This document shows, one piece after another, positions 1 through 10,748 of a stretch of 64,000 bases of DNA. The notes under the pieces are model-generated. The model had not been told where the DNA came from and made no database searches. It saw only the letters and a program-made list of their open reading frames with translations. The translations under genes were made by a program, and so were the position numbers. The number at the start of each line of letters is the position of its first letter. Positions within the stretch are counted from its first letter, which is position 1. The stretch comes from Frondihabitans sucicola (GTDB lineage Bacteria > Actinomycetota > Actinomycetes > Actinomycetales > Microbacteriaceae): contig NZ_AP027732.1 of NCBI RefSeq assembly GCF_030296615.1, positions 2,480,001-2,544,000 of the forward strand, in the 5' to 3' direction.

Positions 1-576
1 GACGATGCTGACGATCGGCACGGGCGTCGGCGGCGCCATCGTCACCGAAGACCGGCTCTTCCGCGGCGGTTTCGGCACCGGCGGCGAGCTGGGCCACATG
101 CGGGTCGTCCCCGACGGCCTGCTCTGCGGGTGCGGCGCGCACGGCTGCATCGAGCAGTACGGCTCGGGCCGCGCCCTGCTCCGCATGGCGAACGAGGTGG
201 CGGATCGCGGCGGGGCGACCGGACACGGGCTGGCCGATCTGCGCGCAAGCAAGGGCGAGCTCACGGGTCACGACGTCTCCTCCTCCTGATGGCCGGTGAC
301 TCGGGCGCTCTCGAGGCCCTCCGGGAGCTCGGCTCGTGGCTCGGGCAGGCCTGCGCGTCGCTGAGCGTCGTGCTCGACCCGCAGCTTTTCGTCTTCGGCG
401 GCGGGGTGGCGCAGGCGGGCGAGCTGCTTCTCGCTCCCATCCGCGAGGCCTACCTCGATCACCTCCCTGCTCGCGGCTTCCACCCCGAGCCCGACTTCGT
501 CATCGCGGAGCTCGTCAACGACGCCGGTGTCGTCGGCGCGGCCGACCTCGCGCGCGTCCACGCCAAGGCCGTCTGA
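1..576 (+). CDS. ROK-family sugar kinase (probable glucokinase), 5' partial, frameshifted
   Basis: C-terminal part of a ROK (repressor, ORF, kinase) family protein that enters from the left edge; it probably phosphorylates glucose to glucose-6-phosphate in the cytosol. Visible are the nucleotide-binding glycine run IGTGVGGAIV and the ROK zinc signature GELGHMRV followed by CGCGAHGCIEQYGSG, which gives the CxCGxxGCxE cysteine cluster typical of the family. The second half carries FVFGGGVAQAGELLL and the family's usual C-terminus. The frame breaks at the CC pair at 279-280. Adding one C restores HDVSSLLMAGDSGALEAL, so this is probably a base-calling deletion. The plsC gene follows 52 bases later on the same strand. 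No helix-turn-helix can be seen because the N-terminus lies outside the window, so a repressor role cannot be formally excluded. Confidence 0.85.
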   Translation, partial: DDADDRHGRRRRHRHRRPALPRRFRHRRRAGPHAGRPRRPALRVRRARLHRAVRLGPRPAPHGERGGGSRRGDRTRAGRSARKQGRAHGSRRLLLLMAGDSGALEALRELGSWLGQACASLSVVLDPQLFVFGGGVAQAGELLLAPIREAYLDHLPARGFHPEPDFVIAELVNDAGVVGAADLARVHAKAV

Positions 577-628
577 CCGAGACCCGGCGTCCGGTTAGAC
601 TTCGACAGCTGACGCGAAGGAGACGCCG

Positions 629-1318
629 TTGTTCTACTGGATCATGAAGACGTTCCTCTTTCGTCCGATCCTGCTCTCCATCTTCCGCCCCTGGGTCGTC
701 GGCAAAGAGAACGTCCCCGACGAGGGCGCCGTCATCTTCGCGAGCAACCACCTGTCGTTCGTCGACTCGGTGTTCCTCCCTCTCGTGCTCGAACGCCGCA
801 TCTCGTTCCTCGCGAAAAGCGACTACTTCACCGGGCGTGGCCTGCGCGGCACGTTGACGAAGGTCTTCATGACGGCCACCGGCCAGTTGCCCATCGACCG
901 TTCCGGCGGGAAGGCCTCCGAGGCCTCGCTGCTCACCGGTCTCGGCGTCCTGGCCAAAGGGGAACAGCTCGGTATCTACCCCGAGGGCACCCGGAGCCCC
1001 GACGGGCGGCTCTACCGCGGCCGTACCGGTGTCGCCCGGATGATCCTGGAGGGCCGGGTCAAGGTGATCCCGGTCGCCATGATCGACACGCAGAAGGTCA
1101 TGCTCACCGGCTCCAAGCGTCCGCATCTGCATCGCATCGGAGTGGTCTTCGGCAGCCCGCTCGACTTCAGCCGGTTCGAGGGACTGGAAGGCGATCGGTT
1201 CATTCTCCGCTCCATCACCGACGAGATCATGCACGAATTGAACAAGCTCGGTGGGCAGGAATATGTGGACGTCTACGCGTCTTCGGTCAAAGAGAGACGG
1301 GCTCTTCTTTCGCGATAA
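629..1318 (+). CDS. plsC: 1-acyl-sn-glycerol-3-phosphate acyltransferase family (PlsC-like)
   Basis: A 229-residue acyltransferase that would transfer an acyl chain to lysophosphatidate in phospholipid synthesis at the inner face of the membrane. Seen in the protein: a hydrophobic N-terminus, the NHxxxxD catalytic motif (NHLSFVD, about residue 48), and the substrate-binding block YPEGTRSPDGRLYRGRTG. Length is normal for the family. The start is a TTG at 629, chosen because AAGGAG lies 6 bases upstream. A TAGACT hexamer at 596-601 could be its -10 box. The order kinase, acyltransferase, aroG is common in actinobacteria. Specificity for glycerolipid rather than another acyl acceptor is inferred from the family only. 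Confidence 0.88.
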   Translation: MFYWIMKTFLFRPILLSIFRPWVVGKENVPDEGAVIFASNHLSFVDSVFLPLVLERRISFLAKSDYFTGRGLRGTLTKVFMTATGQLPIDRSGGKASEASLLTGLGVLAKGEQLGIYPEGTRSPDGRLYRGRTGVARMILEGRVKVIPVAMIDTQKVMLTGSKRPHLHRIGVVFGSPLDFSRFEGLEGDRFILRSITDEIMHELNKLGGQEYVDVYASSVKERRALLSR

Positions 1319-1375
1319 GCTCGCTCTTCGTGGCCGCCCGGCCATGATTTCCGACGTTATCTCGATGAGGACCAC

Positions 1376-2752
1376 GTGCTCCAGACCGATTTCCCAGTCA
1401 TCTCCGCCGATCCCGATGTGATCGCAGGGCTGGACTATTGGCGCACCCTCCCCATCAAGCAGCAACCCGAGTGGCCGGATCACGCGAGCGTCGAAGCAGC
1501 CTCCGCCGAGATCGCCACCTTCCCGCCGCTCGTCTTCGCGGGTGAGGTCGACACGTTGCGCGAGCGGCTGGCCGCGGCCGCGGCGGGCAAGGCGTTCCTG
1601 CTCCAGGGCGGAGACTGCGCCGAGACGTTCGCCGACGCCACCGCCGACAACATCCGAAACCGGGTGAAGACGATCCTGCAGATGGCCGTCGTGCTGACCT
1701 ACGGCGCCTCCGTGCCCGTGATCAAGATGGGGCGCATGGCCGGCCAGTTCGCCAAGCCGCGCTCCAGCGACATGGAGACCCGCGACGGCGTCACCCTGCC
1801 GGCCTACCGGGGCGACATCATCAACGGATACGACTTCACGCCCGAGTCGCGCCAGCCGGATCCCGCGCGACTCGTCAAGGGCTACCACACCTCGGCCTCG
1901 ACGCTGAACCTCATCCGCGCCTTCACGCAGGGCGGGTTCGCCGACCTCCGCCAGGTGCACTCCTGGAACAAGGGCTTCGCGTCGAACCCGGCCAACGTCA
2001 TGTACGAGCACCTCGCGAAAGAGATCGACAAGGCGGTGCGCTTCATGGAGGCCGCGGGCGCCGACTTCGACGAGATGAAGCGGGCCGAGTTCTACACCTG
2101 CCACGAGGCGCTCCTGATGGACTACGAGCGCCCGATGACCCGGATCGACTCGCGCACCGGCACGCCGTACACGCTGTCGAGCCACTTCGTCTGGATCGGG
2201 GAGCGCACGCGCGACCTCGACGGCGCCCACGTCGACTTCCTGTCGCGGGTGCGTAATCCGATCGGCGTGAAGCTCGGTCCGACGACGTCGCCCGACGACA
2301 TGCTGCGCCTGATCGACAAGCTGGACCCCGACCGCGAACCGGGCCGACTGACCTTCGTCACGCGGATGGGCGCCGGCAAGATCCGCGATGCCCTGCCGCC
2401 CCTGCTCGAGGCGATCAAGAAGTCGGACGCGACGCCGCTCTGGGTGTCCGATCCGATGCACGGCAACGGGATGACCACGCCGACCGGCTACAAGACGCGC
2501 CGCTTCGAGGAGATCGTCGACGAGGTCAAGGGCTTCTTCGAGGCGCATCGCGATGCCGGGACCCACCCGGGTGGCATCCACATCGAGCTCACCGGCGACG
2601 ACGTCACCGAGTGCCTCGGCGGCTCGGAGCACATCGACGAGGCCACTCTCGCGACGCGCTACGAGAGCCTGTGCGACCCGCGTCTGAACCACATGCAGTC
2701 GCTCGAGCTGGCGTTCCTGGTGGCCGAAGAGCTCTCGGCAGCCCAGGCCTGA
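1376..2752 (+). CDS. aroG: class II 3-deoxy-7-phosphoheptulonate (DAHP) synthase
   Basis: First enzyme of the shikimate pathway: condenses phosphoenolpyruvate and erythrose-4-phosphate to DAHP in the cytosol, feeding aromatic amino acids. The 458-residue protein is a full-length class II (plant/Mycobacterium-type) enzyme, with FLLQGGDCAE (metal- and PEP-binding Cys region), GRMAGQFAKPRS, YRGDIINGY, and WVSDPMHGNG near the C-terminus. The GTG start has GAGGA about 5 bases upstream. It converges on the kinase gene with 22 bases between stop codons, the same aroG-kinase neighbourhood as Rv2178c-Rv2176 of Mycobacterium tuberculosis. Confident. Confidence 0.95.
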   Translation: MLQTDFPVISADPDVIAGLDYWRTLPIKQQPEWPDHASVEAASAEIATFPPLVFAGEVDTLRERLAAAAAGKAFLLQGGDCAETFADATADNIRNRVKTILQMAVVLTYGASVPVIKMGRMAGQFAKPRSSDMETRDGVTLPAYRGDIINGYDFTPESRQPDPARLVKGYHTSASTLNLIRAFTQGGFADLRQVHSWNKGFASNPANVMYEHLAKEIDKAVRFMEAAGADFDEMKRAEFYTCHEALLMDYERPMTRIDSRTGTPYTLSSHFVWIGERTRDLDGAHVDFLSRVRNPIGVKLGPTTSPDDMLRLIDKLDPDREPGRLTFVTRMGAGKIRDALPPLLEAIKKSDATPLWVSDPMHGNGMTTPTGYKTRRFEEIVDEVKGFFEAHRDAGTHPGGIHIELTGDDVTECLGGSEHIDEATLATRYESLCDPRLNHMQSLELAFLVAEELSAAQA

Positions 2753-2774
2753 TCGGCTCGCCGGTGCGACCCGC

Positions 2775-4774
<2,000 letters not shown>

Positions 4775-4781
4775 CCGACGA

Positions 4782-4787
4782 ATTTTA
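4782..4787 (-). promoter_or_regulatory. -10 element of the kinase gene
   Basis: TAAAAT on the minus strand ends 7 bases before the kinase GTG start, with no ribosome binding site between; consistent with leaderless transcription. No clear -35. Confidence 0.45.
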
Positions 4788-4857
4788 CGGTCGCGGGGCC
4801 GAGAGGTCGCCCGGACTCACCGGGCCGCACCAAACCGTTACACGGTGAGAGGCGGCT

Positions 4858-6171
4858 CTAGAGGCCGGCGAGCCAGGTGCGCGCCGAGCGCTCCCACTTG
4901 GCGTAGCCGTTGGGGTAGGCCGAGACCTGCACGGCCTGGGCGGCCTGGGTCACCGTCATCCGAGACCAGCCGCTGATGTCGAGGAGCCCGCGGGTCGTCC
5001 CCGCGTTGGGATTCTTCGAGCCTCCGAAGAACAGGCGCGCCGCGTGGGTCGTGTCGAGGAGCTGGCTCCGGGAGCCCCAGCCCATGCTCGGCCGCTGTTG
5101 GAACAGTCCGACGGAGTCGCGGTCGCCCGAGCTGAGGTTGTAGAGGCTCGACTCCTGGGCGGCGGCGGCGAGAGCGATCACGATGCCGTAGTCGCTGACT
5201 CCGAGGGAGCGGCCCACTCGGATGATGGTCCGGGCGTTGCCCTGCTGCTCGGCGTCGAGCGACGACGTGGGGATCGATGCCCCGGTGGTCGAACCGGACG
5301 ACACGGCCGAGGACCCGCCGGTCGAGGCCGACACCACGGTGGTGGCACCAGGGATGGTGAGCTTCTTGCCCGCGTAGATCGTGCTGGTCCAGCTCAGGTG
5401 GTTGGCTGCGAGCAGCTTGTCGACGGTCGTCGAGTGCGCCTTCGCGATGGACGACAGGGTGTCGCCGGCCTTGATCGTGTACGTCGAGCCGGCTGAGGAG
5501 GCGCTCTTCGTCGGCGCGGGAGCCGCGGCGACCGTCTTCACCGGTGTCGAGGCGGAGGAGCCGGGGATCGACAGCTTCTGCCCCGGGTAGATGATGCTCG
5601 ACCAGCTGAGCCCGTTGGCCGTCAGCAGCGACTGCGTCGACACGTGGTGGCGGCTGGCGATCGAGGAGAGGGTGTCGCCGCGGACGATGGTGTAGCTCGA
5701 GGCCCTGGTGGGTGCGGCCGCGGCGGTCTTCGCGGGTGCGGCGATCCTCGCTGTGGTGAGGTGGAGCGTCTGCCCGGGGTAGATGGTCGACTTCCAGCTG
5801 AGGCCGTTCAGAGCAAGGACGGACGCCGTGGACAATCCGTAGCGACCGGCGATCGACGAGACGGTGTCGCCCGTCTTGACCTTGTACGTGGTCGGCGCGG
5901 AAGCCGTGTCGATGGTGGCGGCCGTGAGCTCGGCGTCGGGCTGGGCCGCACGCTTCGCCATGATGGCCGACAGGTCGATCGTGTTCGTGTCGTCGGGGCT
6001 GACGCCCGGCTTCTTGGGATGCGGCTGGACGTGGTCGGCCGCGAAGATCGGACCGGTGGCGCCCGCGGTCACGACCATCGAGGACGCCAGCACGATCGGC
6101 ACCGTGCCGAGCATGCTGCGCCCGATGCGGTAGGCGGCGCTGCGGTTCGAGTTCTGATCCTGTGAGGTCAT
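4858..6171 (-). CDS. secreted triple-LysM protein with lysozyme/transglycosylase-like C-terminal domain
   Basis: 437 residues. A signal peptide (hydrophobic stretch about 19-45, ending at ATGPIFA) is followed by three LysM peptidoglycan-binding repeats, each starting with a Y-x-[VI]-x-x-G-D-T-[VL]-S-S-I-A core and separated by Ala/Ser/Thr-rich linkers. The last ~130 residues form a lysozyme-fold domain of the actinobacterial type (AAAAQESSLYNL, with the Glu as probable catalytic acid, and GLFQQRPSMGWG). It should act outside the cell on peptidoglycan glycan strands. It lies directly upstream of, and parallel to, the PASTA kinase, which suggests a shared cell-wall role. The start at 6171 was chosen because it puts the signal peptide at the N-terminus; the ribosome binding site is weak. 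Enzymatic activity is inferred. Confidence 0.85.
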   Translation of the reverse strand: MTSQDQNSNRSAAYRIGRSMLGTVPIVLASSMVVTAGATGPIFAADHVQPHPKKPGVSPDDTNTIDLSAIMAKRAAQPDAELTAATIDTASAPTTYKVKTGDTVSSIAGRYGLSTASVLALNGLSWKSTIYPGQTLHLTTARIAAPAKTAAAAPTRASSYTIVRGDTLSSIASRHHVSTQSLLTANGLSWSSIIYPGQKLSIPGSSASTPVKTVAAAPAPTKSASSAGSTYTIKAGDTLSSIAKAHSTTVDKLLAANHLSWTSTIYAGKKLTIPGATTVVSASTGGSSAVSSGSTTGASIPTSSLDAEQQGNARTIIRVGRSLGVSDYGIVIALAAAAQESSLYNLSSGDRDSVGLFQQRPSMGWGSRSQLLDTTHAARLFFGGSKNPNAGTTRGLLDISGWSRMTVTQAAQAVQVSAYPNGYAKWERSARTWLAGL

Positions 6172-6352
6172 GTGGAGCGTCCCGGGGGTTGTGGTCGAGC
6201 GGCGACTGCGGAGTTCTGCGGCGTGTCAGCGACCTCCACGCTGGCACACATGTATAGGCAAGTCAATTAACGAGGCTGGTGTGACTGGTGTGACTGGGGC
6301 CCCAAAGCGGGGGAGGTGACGCTCGGCTCCAGGTCCGTGGCACAGTAATGGG

Positions 6353-6709
6353 GTGACTGATCTCTCCACGCGTCCCTGGTTCCCCACCACGACCTGGCTC
6401 ACCCTTCCCGACGCGGCAGAGCGCCTCGGCACGACGGCGAGCCGTGTTCGCCGCCTGCTCGACGAGCACATCCTGGTCGCCACGCGCGTCGACGACGTCC
6501 GGAAGATCCCCGAGGCGTTCATCGTCGACGGCGAGCCGATGCACGAGCTCCGAGGCACGTTGACCGTCCTCCACGACAACGCCTTCACCGACGACGAGGC
6601 GCTCGACTGGCTGCTCTCCGACGAAGAATCGCTCGGGACGAGTCCCGTCGCGGCCCTGCTGGCCGGCCGCAAGGCCGAGGTGCGTCGCGTCGCCCAGTCC
6701 CTGTTGTAA
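6353..6709 (+). CDS. Rv2175c-family winged HTH DNA-binding protein
   Basis: 118-residue cytosolic protein. The N-terminal block WLTLPDAAERLGTTASRVRRLLDE is an excisionase/MerR-like helix-turn-helix, and the C-terminal part (about 60-118) contains the DDEALDWLLSDEESLG and GRKAEVRRVAQSLL segments shared with M. tuberculosis Rv2175c. Rv2175c is an established DNA-binding substrate of PknL, and the PASTA kinase gene lies 1.6 kb away, so this is a plausible phosphorylation target (inference). The GTG start is at 6353; no Shine-Dalgarno is visible, so the transcript may be leaderless. It converges on the polyprenyl synthase gene, with 20 bases between stops. Confidence 0.85.
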   Translation: MTDLSTRPWFPTTTWLTLPDAAERLGTTASRVRRLLDEHILVATRVDDVRKIPEAFIVDGEPMHELRGTLTVLHDNAFTDDEALDWLLSDEESLGTSPVAALLAGRKAEVRRVAQSLL

Positions 6710-6729
6710 GGCTGCGTTCTCTGCGACCG

Positions 6730-7851
6730 CTACGCGGAGCGGGCCGTCACGGTGTCGGCGAGCTGCGAGAGCTGCGATCGGGCGCTCTTCGCCAGGGGCG
6801 CGTTCTCGATGGCGTCCTTCGCGCGCGACACCTGATCGCTGATCGACTCCTCCAGGGCGTCCACCGCACCCGACTCGCGAATGGTGGCCTGCAGGATCGC
6901 GATCTGGTCGTCATCCAGCTCCGGGTCGCCCAGGAGCTCGTCCAGCAGTCGCACCGCGTTCCCGGGCAGCGACGCTCTCGCGGTCGCGATCAGGACCGTG
7001 CGCTTTCCTTCGCGCAGGTCGTCGCCGGCCGGCTTGCCCGTGATCGAGGGGTCGCCGAAGACTCCGAGCAGATCGTCGCGCAGCTGGTAGGCGATGCCGA
7101 GGGGGAGTCCGAACCGTCGCAGGGAGTCGAGGTGCGCGGCCTGACCGCCCGCCATCGCGGCTCCGATCGTGAGAGGCGCCTCCACCGAGTATTTCGCGGA
7201 CTTGTAGACGATCACCCGCTGGGCCCGCGACAGGAGCTGGTCGTCGGGGACGCTGCCCCACGCGTTCTCCTCCAGGATGTCGAGGTACTGGCCCGCGGTC
7301 ACCTCGGTGCGCATGCGGTTGAATTCGCGCCGCGCCGCCCGGGCCGCGTCGCGCGATGGCAGCGAGTCGAACGCCTCGGAGACGAGCTCGTCACTCCACG
7401 AGAGCAGCAGGTCGCCGAACAGGAGCGCTGCCGACGTACCGAAGGACTCGGGGTCGGACAGCCAGGCGCCGTCGCGGTGAAGCCCTTCGAACCGCCGGTG
7501 GGCTGCCGGCAGGCCGCGTCGGGTGTCGGAGTTGTCCATGATGTCGTCGTGGACGAGGGCCGCGGCGTGGAAGAACTCCAGCCCTGCGGACGCCGTCATG
7601 ACGGAAGCGAGCTCGGCCTTGTCGGGCCCGGCGGCGAGCGGGTCGAACGACGACTCGATCGCCGCGACGGACTGCCAGCCCCAGTAGCAGAACAGGGCGC
7701 GGAATCGCTTGCCGCCCTGCAGGAGATCGGCCGAGAAGCGAGCGAACGGATCGAGGTCGGAGGCGATCTGCGCGAGGTGGGGACGCTGCCCGTCGAGAAA
7801 GGTGTCGATCCGGTCTTGAACGACGTCTACTAACCGCGTACTCTCAGCCAC
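6730..7851 (-). CDS. idsA2: polyprenyl (geranylgeranyl-type) diphosphate synthase
   Basis: 373-residue trans-isoprenyl diphosphate synthase that elongates allylic diphosphates with isopentenyl diphosphate in the cytosol. Seen: GGKRFRAL, the first aspartate-rich motif DDIMDNSDTRRG, GQYLDI, and the second motif QLRDDLLGVFGD. Chain length cannot be read safely; the region before the first motif resembles geranylgeranyl-type enzymes. The gene occupies the position of M. tuberculosis idsA2 (Rv2173), next to the Rv2175c homologue, hence the symbol. The GTG start at 7851 is preceded by TAGGCT only 6 bases upstream and lacks a Shine-Dalgarno, suggesting a leaderless message. Divergent from the DUF3040 gene. 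Confidence 0.88.
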   Translation of the reverse strand: MAESTRLVDVVQDRIDTFLDGQRPHLAQIASDLDPFARFSADLLQGGKRFRALFCYWGWQSVAAIESSFDPLAAGPDKAELASVMTASAGLEFFHAAALVHDDIMDNSDTRRGLPAAHRRFEGLHRDGAWLSDPESFGTSAALLFGDLLLSWSDELVSEAFDSLPSRDAARAARREFNRMRTEVTAGQYLDILEENAWGSVPDDQLLSRAQRVIVYKSAKYSVEAPLTIGAAMAGGQAAHLDSLRRFGLPLGIAYQLRDDLLGVFGDPSITGKPAGDDLREGKRTVLIATARASLPGNAVRLLDELLGDPELDDDQIAILQATIRESGAVDALEESISDQVSRAKDAIENAPLAKSARSQLSQLADTVTARSA

Positions 7852-7857
7852 GCCGCT

Positions 7858-7886
7858 AGCCTAACCACAGACAGCGGTCGTAGAAT
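7858..7886. promoter_or_regulatory. divergent promoter region idsA2-like / DUF3040
   Basis: Two back-to-back -10 boxes: TAGGCT on the minus strand (7858-7863) for the synthase, and TAGAAT on the plus strand (7881-7886) for the DUF3040 gene. -35 boxes are not obvious. Confidence 0.45.
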
Positions 7887-7948
7887 TATGAGCTATCGAG
7901 CCCGCGTTCGCGCGAGCACAGACAGCCGTCCCTGAAGGGAACCAAAAG

Positions 7949-8350
7949 ATGCCACTTTCCGAACAGGAGCAGCGGCTGCTCGAAGAGATGGAGCGCAGCC
8001 TCTACAACAACGACTCCGATTTCGTCACCACCATGGGCTCGCGTCGAGGACGACCGAGCTACACGATGGTCGTCGTCGGAATTCTGGGAGCACTCGTGGG
8101 GGTTGCCGTCGTCGTCGCCGGTGTCGCCTTCCGTCAGCCTCTCGTCGGTGTTGCCGGCTTCGTGATCCTGCTCGCGGGCGCCCTGTTCGCGATCGCTCCG
8201 CCTCGTCGTCGCCGTTCCCTCCTCGGTCCGGCCCCCGTCCCTCCCCATTCCTCCACCGGCCAGGGTCCTCGGGCCAAGCCGAACCGCGGCTCGATGATGG
8301 ACCGCCTCAATGAGCGCTGGGATCGCCGCCAAGGCGGCGACGAGCGCTGA
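7949..8350 (+). CDS. DUF3040 small membrane protein
   Basis: 133 residues; matches the DUF3040 pattern found just upstream of mraZ in many actinobacteria. The N-terminus MPLSEQEQRLLEEMERSLYN is an amphipathic helix (the family's SExExRxLxxIExxL pattern), followed by two membrane spans (about residues 34-53 and 56-77) and a basic, probably cytoplasmic tail. Function is unknown; the conserved position suggests an envelope or division role (inference). AAGGGAA is suitably placed before the ATG. A strong terminator follows, so it is probably transcribed separately from mraZ. Confidence 0.88.
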   Translation: MPLSEQEQRLLEEMERSLYNNDSDFVTTMGSRRGRPSYTMVVVGILGALVGVAVVVAGVAFRQPLVGVAGFVILLAGALFAIAPPRRRRSLLGPAPVPPHSSTGQGPRAKPNRGSMMDRLNERWDRRQGGDER

Positions 8351-8362
8351 CGCCCCACCTTC

Positions 8363-8393
8363 AAAAAAGGCCGACCTTCGGGTCGGCTTTTTT
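8363..8393 (+). terminator. rho-independent terminator after DUF3040 gene
   Basis: Perfect 7-bp stem (8370-8376 with 8381-8387), TTCG tetraloop, six Ts after and six As before, so it could also work on the minus strand. Confidence 0.9.
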
Positions 8394-8426
8394 GTGGTGT
8401 GAAACACTCCCGGATCGACGAAATCC

Positions 8427-8442
8427 CTCCATTTCCCTCCAC
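8427..8442 (-). promoter_or_regulatory. inverted pair of MraZ-type boxes
   Basis: On the minus strand, GTGGAG (8437-8442) and ATGGAG (8427-8432) are spaced exactly 10 bp, like the MraZ boxes 70-100 bp downstream but in the opposite direction, and lie between two terminators. Confidence 0.4.
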
Positions 8443-8473
8443 CCCGTACTTCGTTGCAAGTACGGGCTTTTTT
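8443..8473 (+). terminator. second rho-independent terminator upstream of mraZ
   Basis: Perfect 9-bp stem (8443-8451 with 8458-8466), 6-base loop and six Ts (8468-8473). Either insulates the dcw promoter or attenuates a transcript starting just upstream. Confidence 0.85.
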
Positions 8474-8508
8474 ATTCCCTACTGGCCCCAATTCGGGGCT
8501 TTGGCTGG

Positions 8509-8539
8509 TTGGAGTGGTGCAGTGTGGAGTAAAGTGGAG
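8509..8539 (+). promoter_or_regulatory. mraZ promoter with three MraZ operator boxes
   Basis: GTGGTG (8514), GTGGAG (8524) and GTGGAG (8534) recur at exact 10-bp spacing, the pattern of MraZ binding repeats. A candidate -10 TAAAGT (8530-8535) sits inside the array, with TTGGAG (8509-8514) as a possible -35. Binding would block the promoter, consistent with MraZ autorepression known in other bacteria. Confidence 0.7.
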
Positions 8540-8568
8540 GAAACGGCGATAGGTGGGGGTGACGTGCA

Positions 8569-9000
8569 GTGTTCCTCGGTACCTACGCGCCCCGGCTCGA
8601 CGAGAAAGGCCGCATCATCCTTCCTGCCAAGTACCGCGACGAGCTGGCCTCCGGGCTCGTGATGACTCGCGGGCAAGAACGGTGCGTGTACGTCTTCAGT
8701 CAGCGCGAGTTCGAAGAGCTGCACGGTCGCATCCGCCAGGCGCCCGTCACGTCCAAGCAGGCGCGCGACTACCTGCGACTGTTCCTCTCCGGCGCGTCCG
8801 ACGAGATCCCCGACAAGCAGCACCGGGTCACGATCCCGGCGAACCTCCGCGAGTACGCCGGCCTCGGCCGAGACCTCACCGTGATCGGCGCGGGCAACCG
8901 GGCAGAGATCTGGGACACCGAGGCCTGGAACGCCTACTACGCCGAACAAGAGGCGTCCTTCTCCGACACCACGGAGGAGGTGATCCCCGGGCTCTTCTGA
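8569..9000 (+). CDS. mraZ: MraZ, dcw-cluster transcriptional regulator
   Basis: 143-residue DNA-binding regulator of the dcw cluster, two AbrB-like halves: [21 protein letters not shown] (about 4-25) and a second copy around [18 protein letters not shown] (about 84-102). Forms ring oligomers that bind GTGG-type repeats at its own promoter; three such repeats lie 30-55 bases upstream. GTG start at 8569 preceded by a G-rich ribosome binding stretch. First gene of the cluster, 48-102 bases before rsmH depending on the start chosen there. Length and motifs are normal. Confidence 0.95.
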   Translation: MFLGTYAPRLDEKGRIILPAKYRDELASGLVMTRGQERCVYVFSQREFEELHGRIRQAPVTSKQARDYLRLFLSGASDEIPDKQHRVTIPANLREYAGLGRDLTVIGAGNRAEIWDTEAWNAYYAEQEASFSDTTEEVIPGLF

Positions 9001-9102
9001 CCTTCTGGCCCTGACTCCCAGCCGTCCACCCCTGGCGCACCTTCCCCGGTGCCAGGTGGGATGGATGGGGATCAGGCTCGAAGATCACCGGCTCCGCACC
9101 CC

Positions 9103-10056
9103 ATGGCAGACGACCAGATCCACACCCCCGTCAACCTCGAGCGCACCCTCGAGTTGCTCGGTCCCGCGCTCTCGAAGCCCGGTGCCGTCGTCGTCGACAC
9201 GACCCTCGGCATGGGCGGGCACTCCCGCGCGATGCTCCGGGCCTTTCCCGATCTCACGCTGGTCGGCCTCGATCGCGACACCGAGGCGCTCGCCATCGCC
9301 GGAGAACGCCTCGCCGAGTTCGGCGACCGAGCAAAGCTCGTGCACACCGAGTACGACGGTATCGCCGGAGCCCTCGACGATCTCGGCATCGGCGAGATCG
9401 ACGGCGTCCTGTTCGACCTCGGCGTCTCGTCGCTCCAGCTCGACCGCGTCGAGCGGGGTTTCTCCTACTCGAAAGACGCACCGCTCGACATGCGGATGGA
9501 CCCCACGCAGTCGCTCACCGCCGAGACGGTCCTGGCCACGTACACCGAGGCCGACCTGCGCCGGATCTTCTATCAGTACGGAGAAGAGAAGCTCGCGCCC
9601 CGCTACGCCCGCCGAATCGTCGAGCGTCGTGCCGAAGCGCCCCTCGTGCGCAGTGGTGACCTTGTCGACCTCCTCAGCGCGGCCACCCCCGCCGCCCTGT
9701 CGCGGGCCGGGCATCCGGCCAAAAGGGTCTTCCAGGCCCTGCGAATCGAGGTCAACGCCGAGCTGGCGTCGCTCGAGGCTGCGCTCCCGGCGGCTCTCGA
9801 CCGCATCGCCGTCGGCGGCCGGATCGTCGTCCTGGCGTACCAGTCGCTCGAAGACCGCCTCGTCAAGCGCGAATTCGCCGCCAGGTCGAAATCGACGGCG
9901 CCGGCCGGCCTGCCGGTCGAGCTCCCGGAGCACCGACCCGAGTTCAGCCTCCTCGTCCGCGGCGCCGAACTCGCCGGCGACGAAGAGAAAGACCTGAATC
10001 CCCGAGCAAAACCCGTCCGACTGCGGGCTGCCGAGCGTATCCGGAGACAAGCATGA
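9103..10056 (+). CDS. rsmH: 16S rRNA (cytosine-1402-N4)-methyltransferase RsmH
   Basis: SAM-dependent methyltransferase that modifies C1402 of 16S rRNA in the ribosomal P site. Seen: the N-terminal IHTPVN, the SAM-binding segment [40 protein letters not shown], and the C-terminal [13 protein letters not shown]. Also known as mraW. The frame is open from 9049 (GTG), and an ATG also lies at 9061. I chose ATG 9103 because it puts the conserved HTPV motif 6 residues from the start as in relatives; no start has a convincing ribosome binding site. The stop overlaps the ftsL-like start (ATGA). Confidence 0.92.
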   Translation: MADDQIHTPVNLERTLELLGPALSKPGAVVVDTTLGMGGHSRAMLRAFPDLTLVGLDRDTEALAIAGERLAEFGDRAKLVHTEYDGIAGALDDLGIGEIDGVLFDLGVSSLQLDRVERGFSYSKDAPLDMRMDPTQSLTAETVLATYTEADLRRIFYQYGEEKLAPRYARRIVERRAEAPLVRSGDLVDLLSAATPAALSRAGHPAKRVFQALRIEVNAELASLEAALPAALDRIAVGGRIVVLAYQSLEDRLVKREFAARSKSTAPAGLPVELPEHRPEFSLLVRGAELAGDEEKDLNPRAKPVRLRAAERIRRQA

Positions 10057-10670
10057 GCACGAACCTCGCCACTTCGCCGAGAGCCCGTTACGACGTCGGA
10101 AGCCCCGACGACGATCTCTTCGACGCACCGGCACCCCGCCGCGGGCCGATCGAGATCGTCACGAGTCGCGTGCAGCGCCAGGCGCGCCCTCGCATCCTGT
10201 ACGCCCTCATCGCGACGGCGGCGCTCTTCGTCCTGTTGCTCACCCAACTCGGTGTCAGCATCGCGCTCAGCCAGGGCGCCTATCAGATCTCCGCTCTGCA
10301 AGACACGCAGACCTCACTCAGCCGCTCGCAGCAGAAGTACTCCGAGAAGCTGCAGGTCCTCTCGTCGCCGCAGAACATCGCGAACAACGCGGCGGCGCTC
10401 GGCATGATCCGCAACCAGAACCCGGTGTATCTCGACCTGTCCACCGAGAAGGTCTACGGCACGCCCACTCCCGCGGTCGGCGATGCGAAGTCGTCGCAGA
10501 ACCTGATTCCGAACAGCCTCCTCAAGGGCACCAAGGTCGTCACCAAGGCTCCTTCCACGGCAAAATCACCCGCGTCCTCTTCGTCGACGACGGGCGCGGC
10601 AGCCACGGATTCGACCGCGGCGAAGGTACCGTCGACGACGAATCAACTGGCTGCTCCGCAAACCCGCTAG
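10053..10670 (+). CDS. ftsL: FtsL-like bitopic division protein
   Basis: 205 residues. Basic, disordered cytoplasmic N-terminus, one membrane span (about 50-70, [18 protein letters not shown]), then a short extracytoplasmic coiled coil ([21 protein letters not shown]), and a Ser/Thr/Ala-rich tail from about 150. The place between rsmH and ftsI and the architecture identify it as the FtsL-type partner of FtsQ/FtsB that activates septal synthesis. Sequence conservation in this family is low, so the symbol rests mainly on position. Starts in a 4-base ATGA overlap with rsmH. Confidence 0.82.
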   Translation: MSTNLATSPRARYDVGSPDDDLFDAPAPRRGPIEIVTSRVQRQARPRILYALIATAALFVLLLTQLGVSIALSQGAYQISALQDTQTSLSRSQQKYSEKLQVLSSPQNIANNAAALGMIRNQNPVYLDLSTEKVYGTPTPAVGDAKSSQNLIPNSLLKGTKVVTKAPSTAKSPASSSSTTGAAATDSTAAKVPSTTNQLAAPQTR

Positions 10671-10748
10671 GCACACCGTGGGGTGGGCGGCGAAGCCGGC
10701 CGATGAGTGCGGGCGGCGCTGGTCGTCTCCCGCGGTGAGGAACCACTC

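Noticed and set aside
9049-9102. Longer N-terminus for RsmH
   Set aside because: No ribosome binding site, and it adds 18 residues not usual in the family; kept only as an alternative.
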